A stretch of DNA of 64,000 nt from Micropruina sp. (GTDB taxonomy: Bacteria > Actinomycetota > Actinomycetes > Propionibacteriales > Propionibacteriaceae): positions 310,001 through 374,000 of the forward strand of contig JADJVZ010000012.1 in the NCBI GenBank assembly GCA_016716635.1. The letters are read 5' to 3'. A program made the translations under genes and the position numbers. The notes beneath the pieces are model-generated. The model made no database searches. It worked only from the letters and a program-made list of their open reading frames with translations, and was not told where the DNA came from. Each line of letters begins with the position of its first letter. Position 1 is the stretch's first letter. Positions 17,675 through 26,983 of the stretch are shown here, in pieces.

Positions 17675-19470
17675 CAGCCCCCGCCGCCACCACCGCCGAA
17701 GCCGCCGCCGCCCGAGAAGCCGGAGCCCCCCGAGGAGCCCGACGTCGCCGAGGTCATGGCGCTCGACATGGAGGAAGAGAACTGCGACATCGAGTCCGCG
17801 AACTGATGCGGATTGAGAGACGCGCCGACGTACCAGCCCATCGAGTCGAATGAATAGCGACCCTCGGCGGCCAGCTGCTGGAAAACCTTCACCCAGTGGT
17901 CCGTCACGCCGAAGACGATGGCCCAAGGAAGGTAGCGGCTGAAGACGTCGATCCCCTCTTCGAAGCGGATCTGGCCCGCCTCGGCGGTTTCGAGGTACCG
18001 CCTGAAGCCCAACGCTTGGGCCAGCACGACCGAGCCCTCGGCCGTACGGGCGCTGAAGAGGCGCATCGAGGCGATCACCCCGAGGCCCGTGATCACCAGC
18101 GCGGCCCCGACCAGCCCGTAGCCCGCCGCGTAGGCCAGCCCGAAGCCGACGCCCACGCCCGCGACGATGAGCGCCACCCCGACCGCAATCGCGACCACCT
18201 GAGCCGCGAGGGGGTTGCCCCGGAACCAATGGAGGTCGTTCGTGACGCGCTCACGCAGGTCGTTTTGCGTGTCCGTCATGAGGCTCGTGTCGTGGCGCGC
18301 CTTGATCCCGGCGGTGTCGATGGCGTGCTCCCCATCGAAGAGTCGATCCAGGACGTCCCGCTCGAACTTATCGAGTCGCTGCGGGTTGCCGGTGCGTACG
18401 AAGGAGTAGGACTTCTTGTCGAGCGGGGTGATGGTGAGGTAGCCCCGCACGGACAGGTCGATGATGGTGGCGGTGACGTCAATGCCGTCGGCGGTGGCGT
18501 CCAACAGAACACCCACCTCGCCCGGACGCGTCCCTGCTGGCGGCGTGAACGCGACGGCGACGGGCACAGCAGTCGCCCGTCCCTCTGGCACCTCGGCCCC
18601 GGGGGCCGGCCGCACGCCGGGCGTGAGGCCCGCGTAGGCCCGGTCGCCGTTGCGGCGCAGGTACCACCACAGCCCCGAGAGCCCCAGAAGGGTCGCGGCG
18701 CCGGTGGCCGCCCCCGTCGCGGGGGTGAGCGGGAACATATTGCCCACCCAGTAGCGCTTTTCGATTCGGGCGTCGGCGCCGGTGAACGTGCCGGCTGGGA
18801 AGCCGGCCACCACCTGCATGGGTTCGCCCTTGTCGAGGGCCGTGGTGGCGAAGGTGGCGGACGACCCGGCGGAAGTCGCCTGGCAGGGGGTGTCGTAGCT
18901 CTCGCCGCTGAAGCAGGCCGTCTTGGTCACCGGGACGGGCCCGGTGATGCTCGCCGTGATGCCCCGAAGGGGCACCTGCCAGCCCGGACCCACGGCGTTC
19001 CAGTTGACCTCATCCAGGCCGCTTTGGGCCTGCTTCGGGGCGATCAGCCCGCGGATTGTGTAGGCGATGTCGTAGCTCTGGACGCCCGTCCACGTGCGCC
19101 GTTCATCACCGATGCGGACGAGGAGGGCGTCGTCGTTGCTGGTCAGCTGCAGATCGGCCGCAGCGCCGCTGGGGCTGGTGGCCGTCACGTTGGAGACGTC
19201 GAGCATCCGCCAATGATCCGGATCGCCGCCGATCTGTTGGCGCAGCGGCAGGGTCACGAACGGCCCATGGCCGGCGTCGCGGGCGAAGTCGAAATCGATC
19301 GACAGCGCCACCTTCGCGGTTCCGGAGGAATCCACGGTGGCGACAACGTCGTACCTGGTGATCTTCCAGGAGGAGGGCGTGGAGTCCTTGGCGACTGCAG
19401 GCCCGGCGCCCAATGCCAGGACACCCAGGGCCAGCGCAAGGCCGAGCATCAAACGGAACAGTCGACTCAT
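17671..19470 (-). CDS. DUF2207 membrane protein with Gly/Ser-rich C-terminus
   Basis: 599 residues from ATG 19470 (upstream GAAGG). Signal peptide (LMLGLALALGVLALGAGPAVA), then the DUF2207 domain (ITRYDVVATVDSSGTAKVAL, TYTIRGLI-like pieces), a transmembrane helix near 280, a cytoplasmic region with a DVTATIIDLSVRGYL motif, paired helices near 460-515, and a tail ending GGGGFGGGGGGGW. This tail is typical of the family; its role is not known. The family is widespread in Actinobacteria without an assigned function. Confidence 0.85.
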   Translation of the reverse strand: MSRLFRLMLGLALALGVLALGAGPAVAKDSTPSSWKITRYDVVATVDSSGTAKVALSIDFDFARDAGHGPFVTLPLRQQIGGDPDHWRMLDVSNVTATSPSGAAADLQLTSNDDALLVRIGDERRTWTGVQSYDIAYTIRGLIAPKQAQSGLDEVNWNAVGPGWQVPLRGITASITGPVPVTKTACFSGESYDTPCQATSAGSSATFATTALDKGEPMQVVAGFPAGTFTGADARIEKRYWVGNMFPLTPATGAATGAATLLGLSGLWWYLRRNGDRAYAGLTPGVRPAPGAEVPEGRATAVPVAVAFTPPAGTRPGEVGVLLDATADGIDVTATIIDLSVRGYLTITPLDKKSYSFVRTGNPQRLDKFERDVLDRLFDGEHAIDTAGIKARHDTSLMTDTQNDLRERVTNDLHWFRGNPLAAQVVAIAVGVALIVAGVGVGFGLAYAAGYGLVGAALVITGLGVIASMRLFSARTAEGSVVLAQALGFRRYLETAEAGQIRFEEGIDVFSRYLPWAIVFGVTDHWVKVFQQLAAEGRYSFDSMGWYVGASLNPHQFADSMSQFSSSMSSAMTSATSGSSGGSGFSGGGGFGGGGGGGW

Positions 19471-19652
19471 GCCTTCAGGGTACGGGGGACCCGGCTCGCC
19501 GGCGCGGGTCCGCAGACCACGTTGAACCCTGAGCTGCACCTGACTCCGCCGCGAACCGACGTGAGCGCGCTCACCAGCCCCCCGGGATGACCATCTCTCG
19601 CGACCCAGGCTTGCTCCCGTGGGCAGAGCAGCGAGGGACCAGCAACTGTCAA

Positions 19653-21002
19653 TCAACTGGTAACGAGTGGCAAATTGACAGTTGTGAGCGTCTCAGCGAA
19701 GTCTCTGACCGGACGCCAAACCTCGGCACGGCCCACGTACGAGGAGGCCAGCAGCCCCAGTCCCTGCAACCCCCGCAGATCACTGCGGGCCGTCGCGAAG
19801 GTCACGTCGTGACTTGTCGCGTGCGACTGTACGGTGAGCCGAAGACCGCCATCTCGAAGCGCACCCTCAACGATCGCGGTCTGCCTGTGGTTGAGGTCAA
19901 GCGCCGAGACCCTATCTCGTGCCGATCGGACCTCCACCGCCTTTCGCGCGAGATACCCGTATAACTCGTCAATCGCCCGCCGAATGACCTTCAACTGGTA
20001 GAGGACGAAGTAGGTGACGTCCCCGCTGTCCTGCTCGGTGTGGAGGTACGACTCTGCATACTGCGCCGGCGCGTCCTTGAGGATCAGCGAGATCGCGACA
20101 AACTCCATCAGCCAAAACCCGTCCTTGAGCGCCACCCAGTAGAACAGGGCTCGTGCCAGGCGTCCGTTGCCGTCCTCGAAGTAGTGATCGTAACCAACCA
20201 TGAAATGGGTGATGATCGCGCGGAGCAACGGCGGCATCCACCCCGGCGCAACCACCCCGTTGGCAAAATCGCACAGCCTTACCATCCGGGCGGGCAGGTC
20301 GACGGCCGGGGGAGGCTCGTGCAGTTGGACGTCATCGACGGCAGCCCAGACGCCCACGCGGGGCTCATGGGGCAATTGCAAACGCCCAGCAGCGTCCGGG
20401 TGATCCAATGTTCCCTTCGTGACGATGCGATGAAGCTCGCAAACCAAGGCGGGCGTGAGGTCTTCGGTCACGTGATCGCGCACGAACTGCATGGCGTGAA
20501 AGTTGTTGACGATCATCCGCTCGGAGCGGTCGCGCGGCGCTCGGTTCGTACGCAGCAAGTCCTTGGCCACGCGACGCGTGGTCACCGCGCCCTCCAGCTG
20601 GGAGGAGGTGATGGCCTCCTCCATCAGCGAGTTCATCAGGTAGCGATCTCGCAGCACCGGGCTCGCCACCAACTCTGGTGCCGAGACGGTCCCGCGCCCT
20701 CGGGCGCTGATGTCATCGAGCGATTCGAGGACTAGATCCGGCAGCGCATAGGTGAACGCCCGCCCCAGGGTGTCCGCCAGCGGCAACTGCCTCGACTGCT
20801 GCATGCGCGCCAGTTTGATGCCGGCCCACCATTGCCGGCGATCGAGTCCCTCCGGCGGCGGCTTGAACCGCAATTTGTCCCACGGCAAGTAATCACGTTC
20901 GGCCTTGCCGGCGCGCAACGCGCGCATCGCGATGGTCGGATCGCTGAACACGCCTTCGAGAAGCGGATCCAGGTCCGGCGGCGGCTTGGGAAGACTGACC
21001 AC
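19653..21002 (-). CDS. Fic-domain protein (probable AMP transferase) with N-terminal inhibitory motif
   Basis: 449 residues. The Fic active-site motif is HYFEDGNGRLAR, about residues 271-282; His is the catalytic base, and Tyr replaces the usual Pro. About residue 134 there is SSQLEG, matching the [S/T]xxxE(G/N) helix that blocks the ATP site in class II Fic proteins. The C-terminal part resembles a winged helix, common in this group. Family members transfer AMP to protein targets. The only start fitting the family is GTG 21002. It is divergent from the Ca2+/H+ exchanger. Confidence 0.85.
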   Translation of the reverse strand: MVSLPKPPPDLDPLLEGVFSDPTIAMRALRAGKAERDYLPWDKLRFKPPPEGLDRRQWWAGIKLARMQQSRQLPLADTLGRAFTYALPDLVLESLDDISARGRGTVSAPELVASPVLRDRYLMNSLMEEAITSSQLEGAVTTRRVAKDLLRTNRAPRDRSERMIVNNFHAMQFVRDHVTEDLTPALVCELHRIVTKGTLDHPDAAGRLQLPHEPRVGVWAAVDDVQLHEPPPAVDLPARMVRLCDFANGVVAPGWMPPLLRAIITHFMVGYDHYFEDGNGRLARALFYWVALKDGFWLMEFVAISLILKDAPAQYAESYLHTEQDSGDVTYFVLYQLKVIRRAIDELYGYLARKAVEVRSARDRVSALDLNHRQTAIVEGALRDGGLRLTVQSHATSHDVTFATARSDLRGLQGLGLLASSYVGRAEVWRPVRDFAETLTTVNLPLVTS

Positions 21003-21106
21003 GCATCCAGTTTAGTGATGGAACGCAACATTTTGACAGATAACGATCAGATAGTTGCTGATAATTTGTCACTCAGCAGAGTGGCACCCAGACCCGACGG
21101 ACCGCC

Positions 21107-22198
21107 ATGATGCCACCCATGACCACTTCCTCCGCGACGTTCACCCGCTCGGACCTGGTGGTCCTTCTCGGCTCCCTCGCCGCCGCCATAGCCGCAGGCA
21201 TCACCCGTTACGTGCCCTCCGGGAACATCCTCCCCTTCGTCTTCTCGGCGTTGGCCGTCGCACTCTTGGCCTCCGTGGTCGGACGTTCGGTCGAGCAGTT
21301 GGGTGATCGCTTCGGCCCCGGCGCCACGGGCGTTCTGCAGTCGGCGCTCGGCAACCTTCCGGAACTGTTCATCGCCCTTTTCGCGCTGCAGGCGGGGCTT
21401 GTGGGAGTCGTCCAGGCCGCCCTCATCGGATCGATCTTGGCCAACCTGTTGCTGGTGATGGGCCTGTCGTTCCTCGTCGGGGGCCTCAAGCACGGCACGC
21501 AGAAGCTCGACAGCCAACGCGCCAAAGAATCCTCGATCCTGATGCTGTTGAGCGTGGCCGCCATGCTCGTCCCGTCCCTGGCAGCGCTCCTCCACACCCC
21601 CGTCGAACCGCACGAGCAGACGTTCTCGGTGATCGTCTCGGTGGTGCTGCTGCTGTTGTTCGCCGTGACCCTGCCCGCCTCGCTCAAGCGGGGCGCCACG
21701 ACCCCCACACCCGCGGCCATCGAAGCCGAGCCGCCGCGCTGGCCGCTGTGGTTGGCGATCGGTCTGCTGGTCGCCTCGGCCGCGGCGGCCGCCTTCGTGT
21801 CGGACTGGTTCGTCACCGCCCTCGAGCCCGCCATGAAGACGATGAACATCTCCGAGGCCTTCGCCGGTCTGGTGATCGTCGCCATCGCCGGCAACGCCGT
21901 CGAAAACGTTGTCGGCATTCAGTTGGCCGCGGCGAACCGAGCCGAGTACGCCTTCAGCGTCATCATCAACAGCCCGCTGCAGATCGCGTTGGTTTTGGCT
22001 CCGCTGCTGGTGATCCTCTCCAGCACGTTGGGCCTCGCACCCCTGACCCTGGTCTTCCCGCCGATGCTCGTCGCCTCGGTGGCGATCGCCGTGCTGCTGG
22101 CGACGTTCATCACCTTCGACGGCGAATCCAACTGGATGGAAGGGGCCACGCTGATCGGCCTCTACGGCGTGATCGCCACGTCCTTCTGGTGGGGGTGA
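21107..22198 (+). CDS. Calcium/proton exchanger (CaCA superfamily, CAX type)
   Basis: 363 residues, about eleven transmembrane helices. The two inverted alpha repeats are clear: GATGVLQSALGNLPELFIAL (alpha-1) and GNAVENVVGIQLAAANRAEY with NSPLQIALVLAPLLV (alpha-2), including the conserved Glu of each. An acidic separator loop lies between them. It exports cytoplasmic Ca2+ in exchange for protons. ATG 21107 or 21119 could be the start. The 104-bp gap to the divergent Fic gene contains A/T-rich promoter-like DNA. Confidence 0.9.
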   Translation: MMPPMTTSSATFTRSDLVVLLGSLAAAIAAGITRYVPSGNILPFVFSALAVALLASVVGRSVEQLGDRFGPGATGVLQSALGNLPELFIALFALQAGLVGVVQAALIGSILANLLLVMGLSFLVGGLKHGTQKLDSQRAKESSILMLLSVAAMLVPSLAALLHTPVEPHEQTFSVIVSVVLLLLFAVTLPASLKRGATTPTPAAIEAEPPRWPLWLAIGLLVASAAAAAFVSDWFVTALEPAMKTMNISEAFAGLVIVAIAGNAVENVVGIQLAAANRAEYAFSVIINSPLQIALVLAPLLVILSSTLGLAPLTLVFPPMLVASVAIAVLLATFITFDGESNWMEGATLIGLYGVIATSFWWG

Positions 22199-22348
22199 GC
22201 GGGCCGTCCCCGCCCTGCCCGTTCCTTCACCGGGAGAACTGTGTTTCACCATCCGGACTGTTATCAAGCCTTGTGGCGCCACTGAGTCTCGCCTTACCAA
22301 GGGGGTCGCGGGTTATTCTCCTCGAATCCCGAAAGATGGAGACACCCG

Positions 22349-23095
22349 TTGACGAACCACGGCAGCAGCGCCACGCCCACGGCACCCCCGCACCCCCTCC
22401 CGGAGGCGCAAGGTAGTGGCGGACATGGAGGGCGGCTGAACGCACTTCGCGCCGCCGTGTTGGGTGCCAACGACGGCATTGTGTCAACGGCGGGCCTGGT
22501 CATCGGGGTCGCCGGGTCAACCAACGAGTTCTTCCCGATCCTGGCCGCGGGCATCGCCGGTCTGACCGCCGGGGCCTTGTCGATGGCGGTCGGCGAGTAC
22601 GTCTCCGTGAGTGCCCAGCGCGACACCGAGCGCGCGCTGCTCGAGAAGGAACGCCTCGAACTGGAGACCCAGCCCGAGGCCGAACTTCTCGAACTTGCAG
22701 GGCTGTATGAGGCAAAGGGTCTGACGCCCGAGCTCGCCCTCGAAGTGGCCACGCAACTGCACGAACACGACGCCCTGGCGGCCCACGCCGAGACGGAACT
22801 GGGCATCGACCCCAACGACCTCACGAGCCCGTGGGTGGCAGCGGTCTCGTCCGCGCTGGCGTTCACCGTGGGGTCGTTGATTCCGGTCGCCGGCATCTTG
22901 TTCTCCCCCGCCGACCTGCGGATCCCCACCACGGTCATAGCGGTCGTGGTGGCCTTGATCCTCACCGGCTTCCTCAGCGCCCGCGCTGGCGGCACGGGCA
23001 TCACCCGCGCGATCGTCCGCAATGTCGCGGGTGGCCTTTTGGCCATGGGCGTCACGTACTGGATCGGACGCCTGGTCGGCCACTCCCTCGGCTAG
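22349..23095 (+). CDS. VIT1/CCC1-family iron/manganese transporter
   Basis: 248 residues. LNALRAAVLGANDGIVSTAGLVIGVAG and AGALSMAVGEYVSVSAQRDTER are signatures of the family, followed by a soluble Glu-rich metal-binding region (residues about 95-155) and three further transmembrane helices. It would move Fe2+ or Mn2+ across the membrane. The apparent start is TTG at 22349 with GGAGAC upstream; no ATG fits better. Confidence 0.85.
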   Translation: MTNHGSSATPTAPPHPLPEAQGSGGHGGRLNALRAAVLGANDGIVSTAGLVIGVAGSTNEFFPILAAGIAGLTAGALSMAVGEYVSVSAQRDTERALLEKERLELETQPEAELLELAGLYEAKGLTPELALEVATQLHEHDALAAHAETELGIDPNDLTSPWVAAVSSALAFTVGSLIPVAGILFSPADLRIPTTVIAVVVALILTGFLSARAGGTGITRAIVRNVAGGLLAMGVTYWIGRLVGHSLG

Positions 23096-23217
23096 TCCTG
23101 ATCGACGTTGATTTTCATGTTGATTTACCCGGCAGGGTGACGTGCAAATCAACACCAAGATCGGCGGAGACTGCCGGCTGATTGCTCCCTCGCCTCGGAG
23201 AGGCCAAGGTTGACCGC

Positions 23218-23562
23218 ATGACACCACCTTCCCCTGCTGATCCCGATGAGAAGGCGGCCGGCAACGCCCGCCTCGACGCCCTGAGTGAGCCCTTTGTGGC
23301 CGCGGGCCTGGTCGTCCGGTCGCAGATGTTCGGAATGCGCTCCCTGACGCGTCCCACCGGCAAGTCGCTGGCAGGGGCCTACGGTCCCGACCTGGTGTTC
23401 CGGTTGGCAGAGCCCGCACGTGCCGAAGCGCTCGCCTTGGAGGGGGCGCACATGTTCGAGCCGATGGCCGGACGTCGGATGAACGGCTGGGTCCAAGTGC
23501 CGCCGAGCCACGCGGCCTTGGACGATCACTTCCTGCGGGCTGCCCTTGAGGCGCCCGCGTGA
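23218..23562 (+). CDS. TfoX N-terminal-domain-like protein
   Basis: 114 residues. The pattern SQMFGMRSL, then GPDLVFRLAEPARAEAL, FEPMAGRRMNGWVQVPP and DDHFLRAAL follows the TfoX_N fold. The family includes competence regulators, but single-domain actinobacterial members have no known role. The stop overlaps the next gene's GTG start, so the two are co-translated. Confidence 0.7.
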   Translation: MTPPSPADPDEKAAGNARLDALSEPFVAAGLVVRSQMFGMRSLTRPTGKSLAGAYGPDLVFRLAEPARAEALALEGAHMFEPMAGRRMNGWVQVPPSHAALDDHFLRAALEAPA

Positions 23563-24386
23563 GCTTCGGTTTCAAGGCGTTCAACTGGGAGTTGCGCTCG
23601 TGTGGCCTGCACGGTCACGCCACCTATCGTCCGACTGAAACCGACCTGGCCGACCGCATGTCGTCCGGCACCCCCTGGGGGGAGGCCTGGCGGTGCCTAC
23701 GCTGCGGCGATTACGTCCTGGGCGAACCGAGCGCCACGGGACCCGCGGACGAGGCGCCGATCGTTCTGCGCGGTGAAGCGTTGCGGGACGCCTTCATCAT
23801 GCGGATTCTCTCGATCGACAAGGGCGTCCGCGGGCTGTTTCTTCTCGCCGTCGGCGTCGGCATCCTGCGGCTGAACGGCCAGCGGGCGAGCATCCAACAT
23901 GTGCTGGACTCGTATCTGCCCTTGCTGTCGCCCGTGGCCGATCGGATGGGCATCGCGCTCACCGATCTGGCAGCCGTCCGGTGGATCGAGCAGGCGCTGT
24001 CGGCGAGTGCGACCACGGTCACCTACGTTGGCCTGGGCGTGGTCGCCTACGCCGGTCTGAACCTGCTCGAATCAGTCGGCCTGTGGTTGATGAAGCGGTG
24101 GGGCGAATACGTCGCCGTCATCGGGACGTCGGCGTTCCTGCCCCTGGAGATCTACGAGCTCGTCGAGAAGATCACCGTGTTTCGGGTCGTCGCCTTCGTC
24201 ATCAACGCGTTCCTGGTGGCCTACCTGGTCTACAGCAAGCGCCTCTTCGGCGCGCGAGGCGGCCACGCTGCCGCCGAGGCCGCCCGCCACGAGGCGTCGC
24301 TGCTGGAGGTGGAACTGACGGCCGCCCGCCCCAAGCCCGCGGCTGCCACCCAGACCAAGCAAGATTCGCCGCCTGCTTCCGAATAG
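23559..24386 (+). CDS. DUF2127 membrane protein with N-terminal zinc-ribbon-like segment
   Basis: 275 residues. Residues 14-52 contain CGLHGH and CLRCGDY, which could bind a metal. From about 85 on there are four transmembrane helices in the DUF2127 pattern (ILSIDKGVRGLFLLAVGVGI; RWGEYVAVIGTSAFLPLEIY; FVINAFLVAYLVYSKRLFG). The C-terminal tail is charged and Ala-rich. Function unknown. Starts with GTG overlapping the TfoX-like gene. Confidence 0.75.
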   Translation: MSFGFKAFNWELRSCGLHGHATYRPTETDLADRMSSGTPWGEAWRCLRCGDYVLGEPSATGPADEAPIVLRGEALRDAFIMRILSIDKGVRGLFLLAVGVGILRLNGQRASIQHVLDSYLPLLSPVADRMGIALTDLAAVRWIEQALSASATTVTYVGLGVVAYAGLNLLESVGLWLMKRWGEYVAVIGTSAFLPLEIYELVEKITVFRVVAFVINAFLVAYLVYSKRLFGARGGHAAAEAARHEASLLEVELTAARPKPAAATQTKQDSPPASE

Positions 24387-24400
24387 GCGAAACAACCCCC

Positions 24401-24420
24401 GGATTCAGCATGATTCGGGG
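24401..24420 (+). repeat. ATTCAGCATGA repeat, copy 3
   Basis: GGATTCAGCATGATTCGGGG lies just after the DUF2127 stop; its complement partly pairs with CCTGCTTCCGAATAGGC at 24372-24388. Confidence 0.4.
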
Positions 24421-24475
24421 TCAGGAAGAGCGAGCTAGCACGGGGGCCACGTCCGGACGTTCGCCCTAGTGACGG

Positions 24476-24481
24476 TAGGAT
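24476..24481 (+). promoter_or_regulatory. -10 box of a leaderless promoter
   Basis: TAGGAT is 6 nt before the GTG at 24488, with no ribosome-binding site between. Confidence 0.45.
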
Positions 24482-24487
24482 TCGCGG

Positions 24488-25795
24488 GTGGCCGAGCGGC
24501 AATCCCATCTCATTGACCTGGCACCGCTGCGCGCTTCGCCGGCGTACGCCCGGCTGTGGGCGGCCAGCACCCTGACCGGTGTCGGGGCGTGGGTCACCAT
24601 CACCGCGGTGGCACTGCACATCTATGCCCTCACACAATCGACCTTCGCCGTGTCGCTCGTCGCCTGGTACTCGCTCGTCCCGATGATCCTCGCGGGGCTG
24701 TACGGGGGCGCGATCGCCGACCGCTTCGACCGTCGGACGGTCACCATTGCCGGGGCTAGTGTCGCCTGGCTCTCCACGGTCGTGTTGCTCGTGTCGACGG
24801 CCACCGGCTGGGTATCGGCGCCGGTGCTGTATTCGATGGCGACCCTGAACGCCGTGGCCGCGACCATCGCCTCGGCCGCGCGGGGGGCGATCGTCCCGAG
24901 GCTGCTGCCGCTCGAGATGTTGGCCAAAGCGTCCGCGTTGAACGGCATCGCGTTCGGGCTCGCCATGACCGTCGGGCCCGGCCTGGCGGGCATCCTGGTC
25001 GCCCGCGTCGGCTACGCCTGGACCTACTCGGTCGACGTCGTCCTGTTCTTCGCCGGCTTCTTTGGGCTCATCACCTTGCCCTCCATCAAGCCGGACGGCA
25101 CCGCCGCCGAGGTGCATCCGATCCGGTCCATCCTGGACGGTCTGGCGTTCCTGCGGCAGTCACCGAACGTCCGAACGAGCTTCGTCGTGGACATCATCGC
25201 CATGACCTTCGGGATGCCGTTGGTGATCCTGCCCGCGGTCGGCGCCACCCTGCTCGGCGGCGGACCGATGACCGTCGGCGTGCTGCAGATGTCGTGGGCG
25301 ATCGGCGGCATCGTGTCGTCGCTGGTCTCGGGACGCCTGACCTCGATTCGGCATCAGGGGCTGGCGATCCGCAACGCCATCGCGGCTTACGGGGTCGCGA
25401 TTGCGAGCCTGGGCGTCGTGTTGGCGAGCGTCCAACTGAGCGGCCTGGCGGTGACCTCGTCCGACTTCTCTCACGTTTACGTGCCGGGCCTGGTGGGTGC
25501 GTGCCTGGCCCTGGCCTGCGCGGGCGGCGCCGACAACGTGTCGTCGATCTTCCGCAACGCGGTACTCCAGGCCGCCGTTCCGGACGCTCTTCGCGGACGC
25601 TTGCAAGGAATCTTCATCTCCGTCGTTGCTGGCGGACCTCGCGTCGGACAGATGTTCGCCGGCACCCTGGCGGCCCTCACCACCCTGTGGATGCCGCCCC
25701 TCGCCGGCGGCATCGCCGTCGTGGTGCTGGTGTTCCTCGCCGTCGCCCGCGCCCAGTCCTTCCGTGCCTACGACGCGCTGAATCCGACCCCCTGA
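24488..25795 (+). CDS. MFS transporter (EntS-like exporter type)
   Basis: 435 residues, twelve predicted transmembrane helices. The loop 2-3 motif is GGAIADRFDRRTV; the N-terminal PLRASPAYARLWAASTLTGVG is typical of the group that includes enterobactin and macrolide exporters. A PDALRGRLQGIFISVVAGGPRVGQ segment repeats the pattern in the second half. The substrate is unknown and no biosynthetic genes are adjacent. GTG 24488 is supported by the TAGGAT box. Confidence 0.85.
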   Translation: MAERQSHLIDLAPLRASPAYARLWAASTLTGVGAWVTITAVALHIYALTQSTFAVSLVAWYSLVPMILAGLYGGAIADRFDRRTVTIAGASVAWLSTVVLLVSTATGWVSAPVLYSMATLNAVAATIASAARGAIVPRLLPLEMLAKASALNGIAFGLAMTVGPGLAGILVARVGYAWTYSVDVVLFFAGFFGLITLPSIKPDGTAAEVHPIRSILDGLAFLRQSPNVRTSFVVDIIAMTFGMPLVILPAVGATLLGGGPMTVGVLQMSWAIGGIVSSLVSGRLTSIRHQGLAIRNAIAAYGVAIASLGVVLASVQLSGLAVTSSDFSHVYVPGLVGACLALACAGGADNVSSIFRNAVLQAAVPDALRGRLQGIFISVVAGGPRVGQMFAGTLAALTTLWMPPLAGGIAVVVLVFLAVARAQSFRAYDALNPTP

Positions 25796-25894
25796 ATCTG
25801 ACGACGTCCGTTGTCGGGGTGCCGGCGCAACTTCATGGGACGGGGCCCTCTCTCGGGGTGCCCCGCTGCTCACTGTTCGGCGCCGCCCCCACCC

Positions 25895-25945
25895 GTCAAG
25901 GGCGCCTTCGGCGTCCCTGCGGGATGGGCTCCGCCCACCCTTGAC
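25895..25945 (+). repeat. Cloverleaf repeat, copy A
   Basis: Outer stem GTCAAGGG/CCCTTGAC closes three hairpins: CGCC-TTC-GGCG, TCCC-TGC-GGGA and TGGGC-TCC-GCCCA, with no unpaired bases between helices. A CGGGGTGCCCCG hairpin lies about 40 bp upstream. Confidence 0.8.
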
Positions 25946-26011
25946 CGCCGGGTCCCCCGCGCCATTTCTGGCAGCTAAGGGTTCACCCCTCCCTGTGGGC
26001 AGCCCTGTTGG

Positions 26012-26086
26012 TGACCGAAACATGCCCCACAGCAGCCGCCGAGGAGCTGACATCCATGAGAGCCCCTCACAGGCATGTCTTGGTCA
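26012..26086 (+). repeat. 75-bp inverted-arm repeat, copy 1
   Basis: TGACCGAAACATGCCC pairs with GGCATGTCTTGGTCA across a loop carrying GAGCTGACATCCATGAGAG. Copies at 26137, 34963 and (IS-interrupted) 35255. Confidence 0.75.
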
Positions 26087-26136
26087 TGGTTGGGCCGTTG
26101 GGTCGGTTCACCCCTCCCAGCCGGCAGCCCTGTTGG

Positions 26137-26212
26137 TGACCGAAACATCCCCCACAGCAGGCCGCCGAGGAGCTGACATCCATGAGAGCTCCTCACGGGC
26201 ATGTCTTGGTCA
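26137..26212 (+). repeat. 75-bp inverted-arm repeat, copy 2
   Basis: Same arms as the copy at 26012, with ACATCCCC in place of ACATGCCC; a second spacer GGTTCACCCCTCC precedes it. Confidence 0.75.
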
Positions 26213-26278
26213 TGATCGGGGCCGTTGAGTGGGTTCCCTTGGTCCCAGGCGCAAGGGAGCACGCACTCGAGGGCGAAA

Positions 26279-26383
26279 ACCACCCCTTTCCCGACCTTGC
26301 TGGCGTAAGTGATCTTTGCTGGCGATATATCGGCAGCAAAGACGCCTAGCGCCAGCAAGGTGGACACAAGAGAAGGGTGGGAC
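26279..26383. repeat. GATATATC-centred palindromic repeat, copy 2
   Basis: ACCTTGCTGGCG (26294) and CGCCAGCAAGGT (to 26361) frame TTTGCTGGCGATATATCGGC with the arm AGCAAA. The inner arm has one mismatch (GGCG against CGGC). Outer CACCC/GGGTGGG arms are present. Confidence 0.85.
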
Positions 26384-26484
26384 CGGCGCCTCCGAGCCGA
26401 ATGGTGTCCCCCGACACCACCTCCACGGCTGCCCAGGTGGAGGGGGAGCTCTTAGCTGCAAATCCCGACGCCGGGGACCGGACA

Positions 26485-26535
26485 GTCAAGGGTGGCCGCA
26501 GGCCATCGCGAAGCGACGCCGAAGGCGCCCTTGAC
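26485..26535 (-). repeat. Cloverleaf repeat, copy E (reverse orientation)
   Basis: Read on the minus strand: stem GTCAAGGG/CCCTTGAC; hairpins CGCC-TTC-GGCG, TCGC-TTC-GCGA and TGGCC-TGC-GGCCA. The second hairpin has changed on both sides relative to the other copies. Confidence 0.8.
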
Positions 26536-26677
26536 GGCCGGGAGCGGCGTCACACAATCAGCAGCGGGGCACCCCCGAGACCACTACACGCCACCTGGGA
26601 AAGTTGGCGAGCCCCCAAGGACACCCGGGGCCACCCACCCGCCCCCGCGCTTCGGCCGAACGGCGCCGGGTTGGCCG

Positions 26678-26974
26678 TCAGTCCGGGACGTGCTGCCCGA
26701 CGAAGGCCTCGGCCCGGCGAGGGGCGGCCATCATGGGGGCGACAGTGTCCCGCCAGGTGGCGTAGTGGGCAGTCTCTTTGTGGGCGGCGGGGGCGTCGGG
26801 CGTCCGGTAGGCCTCGATGAGGAGGAACCGGGTCGGATCATCCTCGGCTTGGATCACGTCGAAGCGCGCGATGCCCTCCTCGCGGACGCTCGCCCGCGCA
26901 TTCGCGAGCGTCGCCGCCCGAAAATCGTCCACGCTCTCGGGGAGCACCGACACGGTCACCATCACCACGCGCAT
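26678..26974 (-). CDS. ABM-domain monooxygenase-like protein
   Basis: 98 residues, the usual size of antibiotic-biosynthesis-monooxygenase (ABM) proteins with a ferredoxin-like fold. VVMVTVSVLPESVDDFRAAT, ARFDVIQAEDDPTRFLLIE and the helix HKETAHYATWRDTVAPMM fit the LsrG/YgiN-like group. The reaction is unknown. It lies 9 bp after the stop of the GH13 gene on the same strand and may share its transcript. Confidence 0.8.
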   Translation of the reverse strand: MRVVMVTVSVLPESVDDFRAATLANARASVREEGIARFDVIQAEDDPTRFLLIEAYRTPDAPAAHKETAHYATWRDTVAPMMAAPRRAEAFVGQHVPD

Positions 26975-26983
26975 GCGCTGAGC

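Larger units (their letters stand above)
25796..26677. other. 882-bp gene-free repeat hub
   Basis: No credible gene. It contains two cloverleaf repeats in opposite orientation, two 75-bp inverted-arm repeats and one GATATATC palindrome, listed separately. Conserved linkers (GGTCCCCGGCGTCATT-like, GGTTCACCCCTCC) join the units as in the 34.9-37.9 kb island. Confidence 0.7.

Noticed and set aside
17896..19590. 564-codon plus-strand frame over the DUF2207 gene
   Set aside because: Composition is that of a complementary-strand shadow; no motifs.
25895..25945. Cloverleaf repeat as a tRNA gene
   Set aside because: Only 51 nt, stems of 4-5 bp with 3-nt loops, no anticodon loop, no T-loop or D-loop consensus.
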